Assembly: GCF_014268885.2 (NCBI RefSeq)
Contig: NZ_CP077095.1
Coordinates: forward strand, 2,485,501-2,549,500
From: Pseudomonas xantholysinigenes
Lineage (GTDB): Bacteria > Pseudomonadota > Gammaproteobacteria > Pseudomonadales > Pseudomonadaceae
Length of the DNA stretch: 64,000 bases
Reading direction: 5' to 3'
This document shows positions 1 through 8,893 of this stretch, piece after piece; the stretch's first letter is position 1, and each line of letters opens with the position of its first letter. The notes under the pieces were generated by a model that ran no database searches, was not told where the DNA came from, and saw only the letters and a list, made by a program, of their open reading frames with translations. Made by a program: the position numbers and the translations under genes.

Positions 1-654
1 CAGGCGCACCTGGGTCGCCAGGGCATCGAGGTTGTCGGGGGCTACCTCGAGGCTGCGCGCCAGTGCCTGCGCCGCGGCATCGAAGGCTTGTTCGTGCATG
101 TACAACCTGGCCAGGTGCACCTGCGCGGCAGCGTCCTCGGGCTGTTGCTCCAGGGTCTGCTGGTATTGCTCCAGGGCGGCCTGCAAGGGGCCGAAGTACA
201 GGCCGATGGCATCAGGGTCGAGCCCCAGCAGGGCGTCCACCGCGGCGAAGCGCACGCTTTGCTCGTCATCTTCCAGCAGGGGGCCGAGCACCAGGCTGCG
301 TTGGGCGGCCGGCAACAGCCTGCGCACGGCCGCGATGGCGGCACGGCGTACCATCGGATCGTCGTGTTCGAGGTCCAGTCTGGCCAATTTCAACGCCTGG
401 GGCGAGGGGTAGTTGGGCAGTTCGGCGTACAGCGCGGCGCGGCGGATCGGCGCCAGGTCGTCACGCTGCAACTGCTGGTACAGCACGCGGGCGGCTCCTG
501 GTTGGCCTTCATGGGCCTGGCGCAGGGCTTTGGCATAGCTGTGCGGGGGCAGCTCCGGCACGCTGGGTTGCGGGGTGCGCCACAGGTAGCCGAGCGCAAC
601 GGGCACCAGTACTGCGAGCAGCAGGGCGAGCAGGTAGCGGTGGCGTCTGGGCAT
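1..654 (-). CDS. Partial exported HEAT/TPR-repeat protein (3' end missing)
   Basis: An open frame of 218 codons runs from an ATG at 654 off the left edge of the window with no stop, so the C-terminus is missing. The N-terminus (MPRRHRYLLALLLAVLVPVA) is a signal anchor. It is followed by HEAT-like helical pairs (about residues 75-130, e.g. DDPMVRRAAIAAVRRLL and DDEQSVRFAAVDALLGL) and then TPR-like helices (AALEQYQQTLEQQPEDAAAQ, HLARLYMHEQAFDAAAQAL). The architecture suggests a periplasmic scaffold or partner-binding protein, perhaps for a cytochrome or redox system encoded further left; that part is inference. Codon use fits its neighbours. No strong Shine-Dalgarno precedes the ATG, so the start is moderately sure. 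Confidence 0.75.
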   Translation of the reverse strand, partial: MPRRHRYLLALLLAVLVPVALGYLWRTPQPSVPELPPHSYAKALRQAHEGQPGAARVLYQQLQRDDLAPIRRAALYAELPNYPSPQALKLARLDLEHDDPMVRRAAIAAVRRLLPAAQRSLVLGPLLEDDEQSVRFAAVDALLGLDPDAIGLYFGPLQAALEQYQQTLEQQPEDAAAQVHLARLYMHEQAFDAAAQALARSLEVAPDNLDALATQVRL

Positions 655-800
655 CGTGCGCGGCGGTCCATGGCGGAAGAAGGCAGAGCTTGGGGCAGAA
701 TGGTCCGGGCTGCAAGCACCAAGGTAGGCGCCATGCTGGCGAACCTGGCAATACAGTAGTGGCTGGCATAGGCTTTGCTGGCTCCGACGCCATGGCCATC

Positions 801-833
801 AAAAAAAGCCCCGCGGGCCAAGGCCAGCGGGGC
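801..833 (-). terminator. Intrinsic terminator of mexEF-oprN
   Basis: Inverted repeat GCCCCGC/GCGGGGC (808-814 and 827-833). On the minus strand it is followed by seven T residues (807-801). It sits about 50 bases beyond the oprN stop, as expected for the end of the efflux operon. Confidence 0.85.
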
Positions 834-883
834 AAACGGTTGGGGGAGGAACCAACCAAAGGAGTCTTTACATCTGCTTGCGA

Positions 884-2299
884 TCAGCGCGAGCTGGCGA
901 CCACTTCTGGCTGCCAGCCACCGCCGAGGGCCTTGTAGATCGCCACGATGCCGCTGTACAGCTCGACCTCGCCCTGGGCCTGGGCATCCTCGGCGCTCAG
1001 CCGCTCACGCTCGGCATCCAGCAGCACCAGGTAATCCACCGTCCCTTCGCGATAGCGGATCGAGGCCAGCTCGGCGGCCTTGCGGCTGGCGTCGCTCTGG
1101 CGCATCAGTGCCAACAGGCGTTGCTGGCGCTTGCCGTAGTCGCTGAAGGCGTTGGCGGACTCCTCCAGGGCCAGCAACACCTGTTGCTCATAGTTGGCCA
1201 GGGCGCCGTCGGCGTCGGCCTTGGCCCCGCGCAGGCGGGCACGCACACTGCCCAGGTCGAACGCGGCCCAGCTGATGCTTGGGCCGAGGGCCCAGGCATT
1301 GGCGGCCGAGGAGCCGATCTGCGAGCCTCGGGCGGCGGTGAAGCCGAGGAAGCCGCTCAGGCTGACCCGCGGGAACAGATCGGCAGTAGCCACGCCCACA
1401 TTGGCGGTGGCTGCCGCCAGTTGGCGTTCGGCACTGCGAATGTCCGGGCGGCGGCGCAGCAGCTCGCCGGGGTCGCCCACCGGCAGGGCCTTGGCGATGG
1501 CCGGCAGGGCCTTGGGTGCAAGGTCCACGGTCAGGGCGTCCGGGCGTTGGCCGAGCAGGGTGGCGATACGGTTTTTGGCGCGTACCTGTTCGGCCTGCAA
1601 TTGCGGCACGGTGGCCTCGACGCCCGCTAGACGGGCGTCGGCGCGGACCACGTCGAGCTCGTTGCCGACCCCGGTGTCACGCAGGGTCACGGTGATGTCC
1701 CGCGACTCCTGCTGGGTCTTGAGGTTGGCCAGGGCGATCTTCTCGCGTAACTGGGCACCGCGCAGTTGGCCATAGGCATCGACCAGCTCGGCGATCAGGC
1801 TGACCTGCAGCTGTTGCAGGTCGGCTTCGGCGGCGGCTTCCTGGGCCTCGCTGGCCTCGATCTGGCGCTGGATGCGGCCGAAAAGGTCGAGCTCCCAGGC
1901 CATGTCCAGGCCCAGGTCGTAGCGCTCGCTGTTGACCCGGCGTTCGGTCTGGCCGGGGATCTGGCCTTTGCCCAAGTCGCTGCTGGCGCGGCTGGTGACC
2001 ACGGGGAACTGGTCGTTGTCGGCATCCTCGCGGATCGCCCGCGCCGCCTTCAGCCGGGCGAAGGCCACGCGCAGGTCGCGGTTGCCGTCCAGCGAGGCCT
2101 GCACCAGTTGGTTCAGCACCGGGTCGTCGAACTGCTTCCACCACACACTCTCGAAGCGGCTGCGGTCGAAGGCCTTGGCTTGCAGGCTGCTGTCGAGCTG
2201 CGCCGGTGCCGTGGCCGGGGTCTGGTAGTCCGGGCCCACCGCGCAGGCCGCCAGGGCCAACGCCAGCAGGCTCGGGGTCAGGGGTTTGAGCAGCTTCAT
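884..2299 (-). CDS. oprN: Outer-membrane efflux channel OprN (RND tripartite pump)
   Basis: 471-residue TolC/NodT-family outer-membrane factor. The lipoprotein signal ends in LALAACAVGPDYQ, so Cys19 is the likely lipidated residue. The two internally repeated OEP halves carry family hallmarks such as WELDLFGRI, RADARLAGVEAT, RRRPDIRSAERQLAAA, and VSLSGFLGF. It forms the trimeric exit duct for the MexEF pump. Its start codon overlaps the mexF stop (ATGA), so it is translationally coupled and last in the operon. The family identity of MexF makes OprN the specific assignment; exact substrates (in P. aeruginosa chloramphenicol, trimethoprim, quinolones) are known from the family, not shown here. 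Confidence 0.92.
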   Translation of the reverse strand: MKLLKPLTPSLLALALAACAVGPDYQTPATAPAQLDSSLQAKAFDRSRFESVWWKQFDDPVLNQLVQASLDGNRDLRVAFARLKAARAIREDADNDQFPVVTSRASSDLGKGQIPGQTERRVNSERYDLGLDMAWELDLFGRIQRQIEASEAQEAAAEADLQQLQVSLIAELVDAYGQLRGAQLREKIALANLKTQQESRDITVTLRDTGVGNELDVVRADARLAGVEATVPQLQAEQVRAKNRIATLLGQRPDALTVDLAPKALPAIAKALPVGDPGELLRRRPDIRSAERQLAAATANVGVATADLFPRVSLSGFLGFTAARGSQIGSSAANAWALGPSISWAAFDLGSVRARLRGAKADADGALANYEQQVLLALEESANAFSDYGKRQQRLLALMRQSDASRKAAELASIRYREGTVDYLVLLDAERERLSAEDAQAQGEVELYSGIVAIYKALGGGWQPEVVASSR

Positions 2300-5200
2300 G
2301 CATGGTTCTCCAATGCCGGGGCGTGCGCGGCCTTGCGGGCCTGGCGACGTTCGACGAAACGGCGGATCAGGAAGAAGAACACCGGGGTCAGGAACAGGCC
2401 GAACACGGTCACCCCGATCATCCCCGAGAACACCGCCACACCCATGGCATGACGCATCTCGGCACCGGCGCCGGAGGAGAACACCAGCGGCACCACGCCC
2501 ATGATGAAGGCGATCGAGGTCATCAGGATCGGCCGCAGACGCAGGCGGCAGGCTTCCAGCACCGCGGCCAGCGGGTCGAGGCCCTTGGCTTGTTCATCCT
2601 TGGCGAACTCGACGATCAGGATGGCGTTCTTGCACGCCAGGCCCACCAGTACGATCAGGCCGATCTGGGTGAAGATGTTGTTGTCGCCACCGGAGACGAT
2701 CACCCCGGTGATGGCCGACAGTAGGGTCATCGGCACGATCAGGATCACCGCCAGCGGCAGGCTCCAGCTTTCGTACTGGGCAGCCAGCACCAGGAAGGCC
2801 AGCAGCACGCACAGCGGGAACACGAACAGCGCGGTGTTGCCCGAGAGAATCTGCTGGTAGGTCAGGTCGGTCCATTCGAAGGTCATGCCGTTGGGCAGTT
2901 CCTCCTTGAGCAGTTTCTCGATCGCAGCTTCGGCTTGGCCGGAGCTGTAGCCGGGGGCCGCGGCACCGTTGATTTCGGCGGTGATGAAGCCGTTGTAGTG
3001 CATCACCCGGTCAGGTCCGGAGGTGTCACTGACCTTGAGGAAGGTCGCCAGCGGGATCATTTCGCCGAGGTTGTTGCGCACCTTCAACTGGCCGATCTGC
3101 TCGGCGTCGAGACGGAACTGCTGTTCGGCCTGGACGTTGACCTGGTAGGTGCGGCCGAAGCGGTTGAAGTCGTTGGTGTACAGCGAACCCAGGTAGACCT
3201 GCAGGGTGTCGAAGATATCGTTGATCGCCACGCCGTGGGTCTTGGCTTTTTCGCGGTCGATGGCAGCATCGACCTGGGGCACGTTGACCTGGTAGCTGGT
3301 GAACAGGCCCGCCAGTTCCGGCACGTTGTGGCTCTTGGCGATGATGTTCTGGGTTTCCTTGTACAGCGCCTCATAGCCCAGGTTGCCACGGTCCTCGATC
3401 TGCAGGCGGAAGCCGCCGATGGTGCCTAGGCCTTGTACCGGCGGTGGCGGGAAGATCGCGATATAGGCGTCCTGGATGTCGGCGAACTGGGCGTTCAGCG
3501 CGGCGGCGATGGCACCGGCCGACTGGCTCGGGTCCTTGCGCTCGTCGAATGGCTTGAGCGGGGTGAACACGATGCCGCTGTTCGGGCTGTTGGTGAAACC
3601 GTTGATCGACAGGCCCGGGAAGGCGACCGAATCGGCCACGCCCGGTTGTTTCAGGGCGATCTCGCTCATGCGCTTGATCACCGCCTCGGTGCGGTCGAGG
3701 CTGGCGGCGTCGGGCAATTGGGCGAAGGCCACCAGGTACTGCTTGTCCTGGGCCGGGACGAAGCCGGTCGGGGTGGACGAGAAGCCCAGGTAGGTCAGGC
3801 CCATCAGGCCGGCATAGACGAACAGGGCAATGCCGCTGGAGCGGATGACCCGGCGCACACCGCCGACATAGCGGTGGCTGGCGCGGTCGAAGAAGCGGTT
3901 GAACGGCGCGAACAGCCAGCTGCCGAGCAGCTTTTCCAGGATCCGCGAGAAACGGTCCTTGGGCGCGTGATGTTCCTTGAGCAGCACCGCGGCCAGGGCT
4001 GGCGACAGGGTCAGCGAGTTGAACGCCGAGATCACGGTGGAGATGGCGATGGTCAGGGCGAATTGTTTGTAGAACTGCCCGGTCAGGCCAGAGATGAACG
4101 CCGCCGGCACGAACACTGCGCACAGCACCAGGGCCGTGGCGATGATCGGCCCGGTGACTTCGCTCATGGCCTTTTGCGTGGCCTCCAACGGTTTCAGGCC
4201 CAGGCCGATGTTCCGCTCGACGTTCTCCACCACGACGATGGCGTCGTCCACCACGATACCGATGGCCAGCACCAGGCCGAACAGCGACAGCGCATTGAGC
4301 GAGAAGCCGAACAGGTGCATCACCGCGAAAGTACCGATCAGCGACACCGGCACGGCCATCAGCGGGATGATCGAGGCACGCCAGGTCTGCAGGAACAGGA
4401 TCACCACCAGCACGACCAGCACCAGCGCTTCGAACAGGGTGTGCACCACCGCCTCGATGGAGCCGCGGACGAACACGGTCGGGTCATAGACGATGCTGTA
4501 GTCCATGCCTTCCGGGAAGTCCTTCTTCAGCTCGGCCATCTTCGCCCGCACTTCGTCGGAGATTTCGATGGCATTCGAGCCTGGGCGCTGGAAGATCGGC
4601 AGGGCCACCGCCGGCTGGTTGTTCAGCAGCGAGCGCAGGGCGTACTGGCTGGAGCCGAGCTCGACCCGGGCGATGTCCTTCAAGCGGGTGATCTCGCCGT
4701 CGGCGCCGGCGCGGATGATGATGTTCTCGAACTCTTCCTCGTTGACCAGGCGGCCTTGGGTGTTGATCGACAACTGGAAGCTGGTCGAGCCGGGGGCGGG
4801 CGGGGCGCCCAACTGGCCGGCGGCGACCTGGCGGTTCTGCTCGCGAATGGCGGCCACCACGTCGCTGGCGGTCAGGTTGCGCGAGGCAGTCTTGTTCGGG
4901 TCGAGCCACACCCGCAGCGAGTAGTCGCCCATGCCGAACAGCTGCACGTCGCCGACGCCGCCCAGGCGCGCCAGCTCATCCTTGATGTTGAGGATGGCGT
5001 AGTTGGACAGGTAGAGCATGTCGTAGCGGTTGTCCGGCGACGTCAGGTGCACGACCATGGTCAGGTCGGGCGAGGCCTTGTCGACGGTGATACCGATGCG
5101 CGTCACTTCTTCCGGCAGCTTGGGCTGGGTACGGGTCACGCGGTTCTGCACCTGCACCTGGGCGTTGTCCAGGTCGGTGCCCAGGGCGAAGGTAATGGTC

Positions 5201-5475
5201 AGGGTCAGCTTGCCGTCGGCGGTGGACTGTGAGGACATGTACAGCATGTTCTCGACACCGGTGATGGCCTGCTCCAAGGGCGCGGCGACGGTCTCGCCGA
5301 TCACCTTGGGGTTGGCGCCGGGGAAGTTGGCGCGCACCACCACGGTAGGCGGCACCACTTCGGGGTATTCGCTGATCGGCAGCTGGAACAGCGAGATCGA
5401 ACCCGCGATCAGCAGCACCAGCGACAGCACCGCGGCGAAGATCGGCCGGGTAATGAAGAATTTCGAAAAGTTCAT
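2296..5475 (-). CDS. mexF: RND multidrug efflux inner-membrane transporter MexF
   Basis: 1059 residues, the usual length for HAE1-type RND pumps. It starts FFITRPIFAAVLSLVLLIAG and has two six-helix repeats with large periplasmic loops. The proton-relay aspartates lie in the TM4 segment [13 protein letters not shown], and the conserved [16 protein letters not shown] and RLRLRPILMTS segments of the second half are present. It is closest by eye to P. aeruginosa MexF (SKFFITRPIFAAVLSL, EYPEVVPPTVVV). It exchanges protons for drugs and passes them to OprN through the adaptor MexE. It lies 12 bases after mexE and overlaps oprN by four bases. Confidence 0.95.
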   Translation of the reverse strand: MNFSKFFITRPIFAAVLSLVLLIAGSISLFQLPISEYPEVVPPTVVVRANFPGANPKVIGETVAAPLEQAITGVENMLYMSSQSTADGKLTLTITFALGTDLDNAQVQVQNRVTRTQPKLPEEVTRIGITVDKASPDLTMVVHLTSPDNRYDMLYLSNYAILNIKDELARLGGVGDVQLFGMGDYSLRVWLDPNKTASRNLTASDVVAAIREQNRQVAAGQLGAPPAPGSTSFQLSINTQGRLVNEEEFENIIIRAGADGEITRLKDIARVELGSSQYALRSLLNNQPAVALPIFQRPGSNAIEISDEVRAKMAELKKDFPEGMDYSIVYDPTVFVRGSIEAVVHTLFEALVLVVLVVILFLQTWRASIIPLMAVPVSLIGTFAVMHLFGFSLNALSLFGLVLAIGIVVDDAIVVVENVERNIGLGLKPLEATQKAMSEVTGPIIATALVLCAVFVPAAFISGLTGQFYKQFALTIAISTVISAFNSLTLSPALAAVLLKEHHAPKDRFSRILEKLLGSWLFAPFNRFFDRASHRYVGGVRRVIRSSGIALFVYAGLMGLTYLGFSSTPTGFVPAQDKQYLVAFAQLPDAASLDRTEAVIKRMSEIALKQPGVADSVAFPGLSINGFTNSPNSGIVFTPLKPFDERKDPSQSAGAIAAALNAQFADIQDAYIAIFPPPPVQGLGTIGGFRLQIEDRGNLGYEALYKETQNIIAKSHNVPELAGLFTSYQVNVPQVDAAIDREKAKTHGVAINDIFDTLQVYLGSLYTNDFNRFGRTYQVNVQAEQQFRLDAEQIGQLKVRNNLGEMIPLATFLKVSDTSGPDRVMHYNGFITAEINGAAAPGYSSGQAEAAIEKLLKEELPNGMTFEWTDLTYQQILSGNTALFVFPLCVLLAFLVLAAQYESWSLPLAVILIVPMTLLSAITGVIVSGGDNNIFTQIGLIVLVGLACKNAILIVEFAKDEQAKGLDPLAAVLEACRLRLRPILMTSIAFIMGVVPLVFSSGAGAEMRHAMGVAVFSGMIGVTVFGLFLTPVFFFLIRRFVERRQARKAAHAPALENHA

Positions 5476-5487
5476 CGGTGTGGTCCC

Positions 5488-6729
5488 TTAACCGCGCGGC
5501 GCTTGGGCGCTGGCGACTTTTACATTGGCGCCGGCAACCTTGGGCGCCGGGTTGCTGGCCTCCAGGGCCTGGCGCTGCTGGGCGAGGGCGGCGAGGGTCT
5601 GTTCGCTGGCCATCGGCGTTTCCTCAGGCGTCACCGGCGAGCCCGGGCGTACCCGCTGCAAGCCCTTGACCACGATGCGGTCGTCCTTGTCCAGGCCGCT
5701 GCGCACGATGCGCAGGCCTTCGAGCTTGGGCCCCAGTTCCACGGCGCGGTAGGCGGCCTTGTTTTCCTTGTCCATGACCAGCACGAACTTCTTGCCAAGG
5801 TCGGTGCCGACCGCTTCGTCGTTGATCAGCACGGCGTCGTACTGGGCGCTGCCGACCAGCTTCAGGCGTGCGTAAAGGCCGGGGGTGAACTGGCCATCGC
5901 GGTTGTCGAACACGGCGCGGCCACGGATGGTGCCGGTGCGCGGGTTGACCTGGTTGTCGACGAAGTTCATCTGGCCCAGGTGCGGGTTGCCGGTTTCGTT
6001 GGTCAGGCCCAGGTACACCGGGGTGCTCTGGCCGCGCTGGCCTTCGCGGGCCAGTTGGGTGTACTTGAGGTACACGCGCTCGTCGGCGTCGAAGTAGGCG
6101 TAGACCTTATCGGTGGAGACCACGCTGGTCAGCGGGGTGACGTCGGCTGTGACGATGTTGCCGGCGGTGAACTGGGCACGGCTGACGCGGCCGCTGATCG
6201 GCGCGCTGACCCGGGTGAAACTCAGGTTCAGGCGGGCCAGGTCGAGCTGGGCCTGGATCGCGTCGACCCCGGCGCGGGCTTCGGCGGCGGCGCTGCTGCG
6301 CGACTCGGCCAGTTCCGCGGAAATCGCGTTGCTGTCGCGCAGGCGTTCGCCACGGCGGGCTTCGTTGGCACTGCGGATGGCGGTGGCCTTGGCCTGTTGC
6401 AGCTGGGCTTCGAGGCGGCGCACTTCGGCCTGGAACGGGCGTGGGTCGATCTGGAACAGCAGGTCGCCTTTTTTCACCTGGGCGCCTTCGGTGAAGGCTA
6501 CCTGGTCGATCTGGCCGGAGACGCGTGGGCGCACCTCGACGGTTTCCGGGGCTTCCAGGCGCCCGGTGAACTCGTCCCATTCGTTGATCGGCTGTTCGAT
6601 GACCTTGGCGACGCTGACTTTGGGCGCGGCGGGAGCCTGCACGGCGTCAGGTGTGCGGCCACAAGCGCTGAGCACCACCACGGCCAGGGCAGCGAGGGGG
6701 AAGCGCAAGGGTTTGAGTGAGTGATCCAT
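5488..6729 (-). CDS. mexE: RND periplasmic adaptor MexE
   Basis: Membrane fusion protein of 413 residues. I chose the ATG at 6729, preceded by GGAG seven bases upstream, over an in-frame start 60 bases further out. The N-terminus (LAALAVVVLSACGRTPDA) is a lipoprotein signal with the acylated Cys in LSACG. It has the lipoyl halves around VEVRPRVSGQIDQVAF and LSFTRVSAPISGRVSRAQF, a coiled-coil hairpin between them, and a beta-barrel segment near PRTGTIRGRAVFDN. It bridges MexF and OprN. It is the first gene of the operon. Expression of this class of pump usually depends on the LysR-type activator MexT, which is not in the window, but a matching box lies upstream. Confidence 0.93.
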   Translation of the reverse strand: MDHSLKPLRFPLAALAVVVLSACGRTPDAVQAPAAPKVSVAKVIEQPINEWDEFTGRLEAPETVEVRPRVSGQIDQVAFTEGAQVKKGDLLFQIDPRPFQAEVRRLEAQLQQAKATAIRSANEARRGERLRDSNAISAELAESRSSAAAEARAGVDAIQAQLDLARLNLSFTRVSAPISGRVSRAQFTAGNIVTADVTPLTSVVSTDKVYAYFDADERVYLKYTQLAREGQRGQSTPVYLGLTNETGNPHLGQMNFVDNQVNPRTGTIRGRAVFDNRDGQFTPGLYARLKLVGSAQYDAVLINDEAVGTDLGKKFVLVMDKENKAAYRAVELGPKLEGLRIVRSGLDKDDRIVVKGLQRVRPGSPVTPEETPMASEQTLAALAQQRQALEASNPAPKVAGANVKVASAQAPRG

Positions 6730-6847
6730 GGAGAACTCCGCCAATGTATTAGTAGTGGGCGGAGTGTGAGTGTCTTGCGTGTGGCGCACGAATCAAACGG
6801 AGCGAAGGTTATTATCACGCGCAATGATAGGTCGCAGGACTTCATCG

Positions 6848-6862
6848 ATCCGCACGCATGAT
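6848..6862 (-). promoter_or_regulatory. LysR-type (nod-box-like) ATC-N9-GAT site upstream of mexE
   Basis: ATC-N9-GAT is present about 120 bases upstream of the mexE start, with overlapping ATCGAT and ATGATC extensions. MexT, the known activator of mexEF-oprN, is a NodD-like LysR regulator whose targets resemble nod boxes. The match is short and could be chance, so this is a candidate only. Confidence 0.4.
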
Positions 6863-6903
6863 CCCAGGCCGACATCATTCCAGGGGATGGTGTAACTCGG
6901 CCG

Positions 6904-7497
6904 TCAGCGTGGCCCGCCGGATGCCTTTTCGCGCGACGCCTTGGCCACCTGCGCCTCGACCTCGTAGGCCGGCCCTTCCAGCGCCTGATAGTCGCGGGTG
7001 TAGCGCCTGGCGAATTCCTCCACCCCCAGTTCCTGGTACTGCTGCACGTGCTTGAGCTCATGGGCCCATAACGCCACGTTGTCCTCGGCATCGGCGGTGC
7101 GGCGGAAGATGATGGTGTCGATCAGGGTCACCGCATTGACGTCGGGGTTCTGCAGCAATGCATTGGCGGCGCTGATCTGCTGTTCGTCACCCACCCGGTA
7201 GCGCGCCGCATCGAGCACGGCGAAGTCGTACCAGGGTTCGAGCTGTGCACGAATATGCAGAGGGATTGGTTGGCTGCCGCTGGCAGTCGCCTCGTCGCGG
7301 GCCTGGCGCAGGGCGAACACCAGGCTGGCGCTGGCCATGCGTTCGACGTCCTGCAATACCTGGCCACCCTGGTTGGGATCGACAGGAGCGCAGAAGCACA
7401 CCACCAGGCACACCGGATATTGCCCGACGGGGCAGCTCTCCTGGGCGAAGACCGGAGGCGTCAGCAGCAGGCCGAGCAGTGCGCTAGCGGCCCTCAT
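6904..7497 (-). CDS. Exported DUF4157-like protein with HExxH motif
   Basis: 197 residues starting at an ATG inside the last codons of the upstream TetR gene, a 14-base overlap that implies translational coupling. A signal peptide (MRAASALLGLLLTPPVFAQE) is followed by a Cys-rich stretch (CPVGQYPVCLVVCFC). The C-terminal half has LWAHELKHVQQYQ, an HExxH zinc-binding motif of the DUF4157 (eCIS-core metallopeptidase-like) type, then EVEAQVAKASRE. The active-site pattern suggests a periplasmic metalloprotein; proteolysis is not demonstrated. Pairing with a repressor suggests both respond to the same signal. Confidence 0.75.
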   Translation of the reverse strand: MRAASALLGLLLTPPVFAQESCPVGQYPVCLVVCFCAPVDPNQGGQVLQDVERMASASLVFALRQARDEATASGSQPIPLHIRAQLEPWYDFAVLDAARYRVGDEQQISAANALLQNPDVNAVTLIDTIIFRRTADAEDNVALWAHELKHVQQYQELGVEEFARRYTRDYQALEGPAYEVEAQVAKASREKASGGPR

Positions 7498-8047
7498 CAA
7501 AGACCTGGTCAACCAGTTTGCGGCTTGCCTGCAGCAGCTGTGCCTGGAGCGGTTCGCTGGCCAGCATACGGCCAACCACCAAGGCGCCGACGCACTGGCT
7601 GAGCAAGGCCCAGGCCAGCTCGGGATCCTCGAGTGTTTCGCTCCAGGCCTGGTGCAGCGTCACCACCCAGTGTTCGGCTTGCTCGCGCACTGGCCGTTCG
7701 GCGCGGGCGATTTCCACCCCCAGCGGCGGCAGCGGGCAACCACCTTCGGCATTGTGCAGGTGGGCGAGGGTCAGGTACTGCTCGAGCAGGCGCTTGAGCC
7801 GCGGGCGGTCGGCGCCGCGCTCGATCAGCCGGCCCAGGGGGCTGTTGTCCAGCTCGCGGCGGACAATCTCGCTGAACAGGTCGTCCTTGGAAGGGAAGTG
7901 ATTGTAGAAGGCACCGCCCGTCAGGCCGATGGCCTTCATCAACTCGGCCACGCCGGTGGCGGCGAAACCGCCGCGCTTGGCCAGGGCGCCGCTGCTGGCC
8001 AGCAGTTTCTCGCGGGTCTGTTGCTTGTGGTCGGTGGCGTAGCGCAT
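7484..8047 (-). CDS. TetR-family transcriptional repressor
   Basis: 187 residues from the ATG at 8047, which has GAGG about ten bases upstream; an in-frame ATG-bearing extension upstream would run through the operator and was rejected. The N-terminal HTH reads KRGGFAATGVAELMKAIGLT followed by GGAFYNHFPSKDDLF, the canonical TetR recognition-helix region. The C-terminal ligand domain resembles the TetR_C_33/AcrR group (GGCPLPPLGVEIARA). It is divergent from the SDR gene, and a perfect 15-bp palindrome lies between them. It most likely represses the SDR/isomerase genes and its own operon. Confidence 0.9.
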   Translation of the reverse strand: MRYATDHKQQTREKLLASSGALAKRGGFAATGVAELMKAIGLTGGAFYNHFPSKDDLFSEIVRRELDNSPLGRLIERGADRPRLKRLLEQYLTLAHLHNAEGGCPLPPLGVEIARAERPVREQAEHWVVTLHQAWSETLEDPELAWALLSQCVGALVVGRMLASEPLQAQLLQASRKLVDQVFDEGR

Positions 8048-8099
8048 CCGTGGAACCTCGTGCTGCGGGCTTGACGATGACGGCATCGTAGCATAGCGT

Positions 8100-8114
8100 T
8101 CGTTTACTAAACGA
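8100..8114. promoter_or_regulatory. TetR operator palindrome
   Basis: TCGTTTACTAAACGA is a perfect 7-1-7 inverted repeat in the 89-bp gap between the divergent TetR and SDR genes. Its position 22 bases before the SDR start and 53 bases before the TetR start fits a shared operator. It is of the TTTAG/CTAAA type typical of AcrR-like repressors that sense small electrophiles or aromatics. Confidence 0.8.
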
Positions 8115-8136
8115 TCATTCATCAATGGAGCGGTCC

Positions 8137-8868
8137 ATGACAGAACAACAAAAGGTCGTGCTGGTGATCGGCGCGGGTGACGCGACCGGTGGCGAGATCG
8201 CCAAGCGCTTTGCCCGCGAGGGCTATATCGCCTGTGTGACCCGGCGCCAGGCCGAGAAGCTGCAACCCTTGCTCGATGAAATCCGTGCCGAAGGTGGTCA
8301 GGCCCATGGCTTTGGCTCGGATGCGCGCAAGGAAGAAGAGGTGACCGACCTGGTGGAAACCATCGAGCGCGATATCGGCCCGATCGAGGCGTTTGTTTTC
8401 AATATCGGCGCCAATGTGCCTTGCAGCATTCTTGAGGAAACGCCGCGCAAGTACTTCAAGATCTGGGAAATGGCATGCTTTGCGGGGTTTCTCACCGCCC
8501 AGGCGGTGGCCCGGCGCATGGTGACCCGCGAGCGCGGAACCATTCTTTTCACCGGCGCCACCGCCGGTACGCGTGGCGCGGCCGGTTTCGCCGCCTTCGC
8601 CGGGGCCAAGCACGGCCTGCGTGCCCTGGCCCAAAGCATGGCGCGGGAACTGGGCCCACGAAACATCCATGTCGCCCATGTGGTGGTCGATGGCGCCATC
8701 GACACCGCGTTCATCCGCGACAGCTTCCCCGAACGCTATGCGCTCAAGGACCAGGATGGCATCCTCGACCCTGCGCACATCGCCGACAGCTACTGGTTCC
8801 TGCACGCCCAGCCACGGGATGCCTGGACCTTCGAGCTTGACCTGCGCCCGTGGATGGAGCGCTGGTAA
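8137..8868 (+). CDS. SDR-family protein with Phe in place of the catalytic Tyr
   Basis: 243 residues. The ATG at 8137 is preferred over that at 8125 because GGAG lies six bases before it. The Rossmann entry is VVLVIGAGDATGGEIAKRF, and NIGAN matches the NNAG position. At the active site, where the family has YxxxK, the sequence reads FAAFAGAKHGL, so the general-acid Tyr is Phe while Lys is kept. The Ser position region is FTGATAG. Such Tyr-less SDRs exist as a subgroup next to glutathione-transferase-like genes; their reaction is not known to me. It is followed 25 bases later by the DsbA-fold gene, likely one transcript under TetR control. Confidence 0.85.
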   Translation: MTEQQKVVLVIGAGDATGGEIAKRFAREGYIACVTRRQAEKLQPLLDEIRAEGGQAHGFGSDARKEEEVTDLVETIERDIGPIEAFVFNIGANVPCSILEETPRKYFKIWEMACFAGFLTAQAVARRMVTRERGTILFTGATAGTRGAAGFAAFAGAKHGLRALAQSMARELGPRNIHVAHVVVDGAIDTAFIRDSFPERYALKDQDGILDPAHIADSYWFLHAQPRDAWTFELDLRPWMERW

Positions 8869-8893
8869 GTCCCCCTCATACAAGGATCGAATC

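Noticed and set aside
63-938. Plus-strand frames over the left edge
   Set aside because: The minus-strand frame gives a sensible signal anchor plus HEAT/TPR repeats; the plus frames are Arg/Ala/Gly-rich shadows.
3433-5232. 599-codon frame antisense to mexF
   Set aside because: Shadow of the RND gene, no ribosome-binding site or domain.
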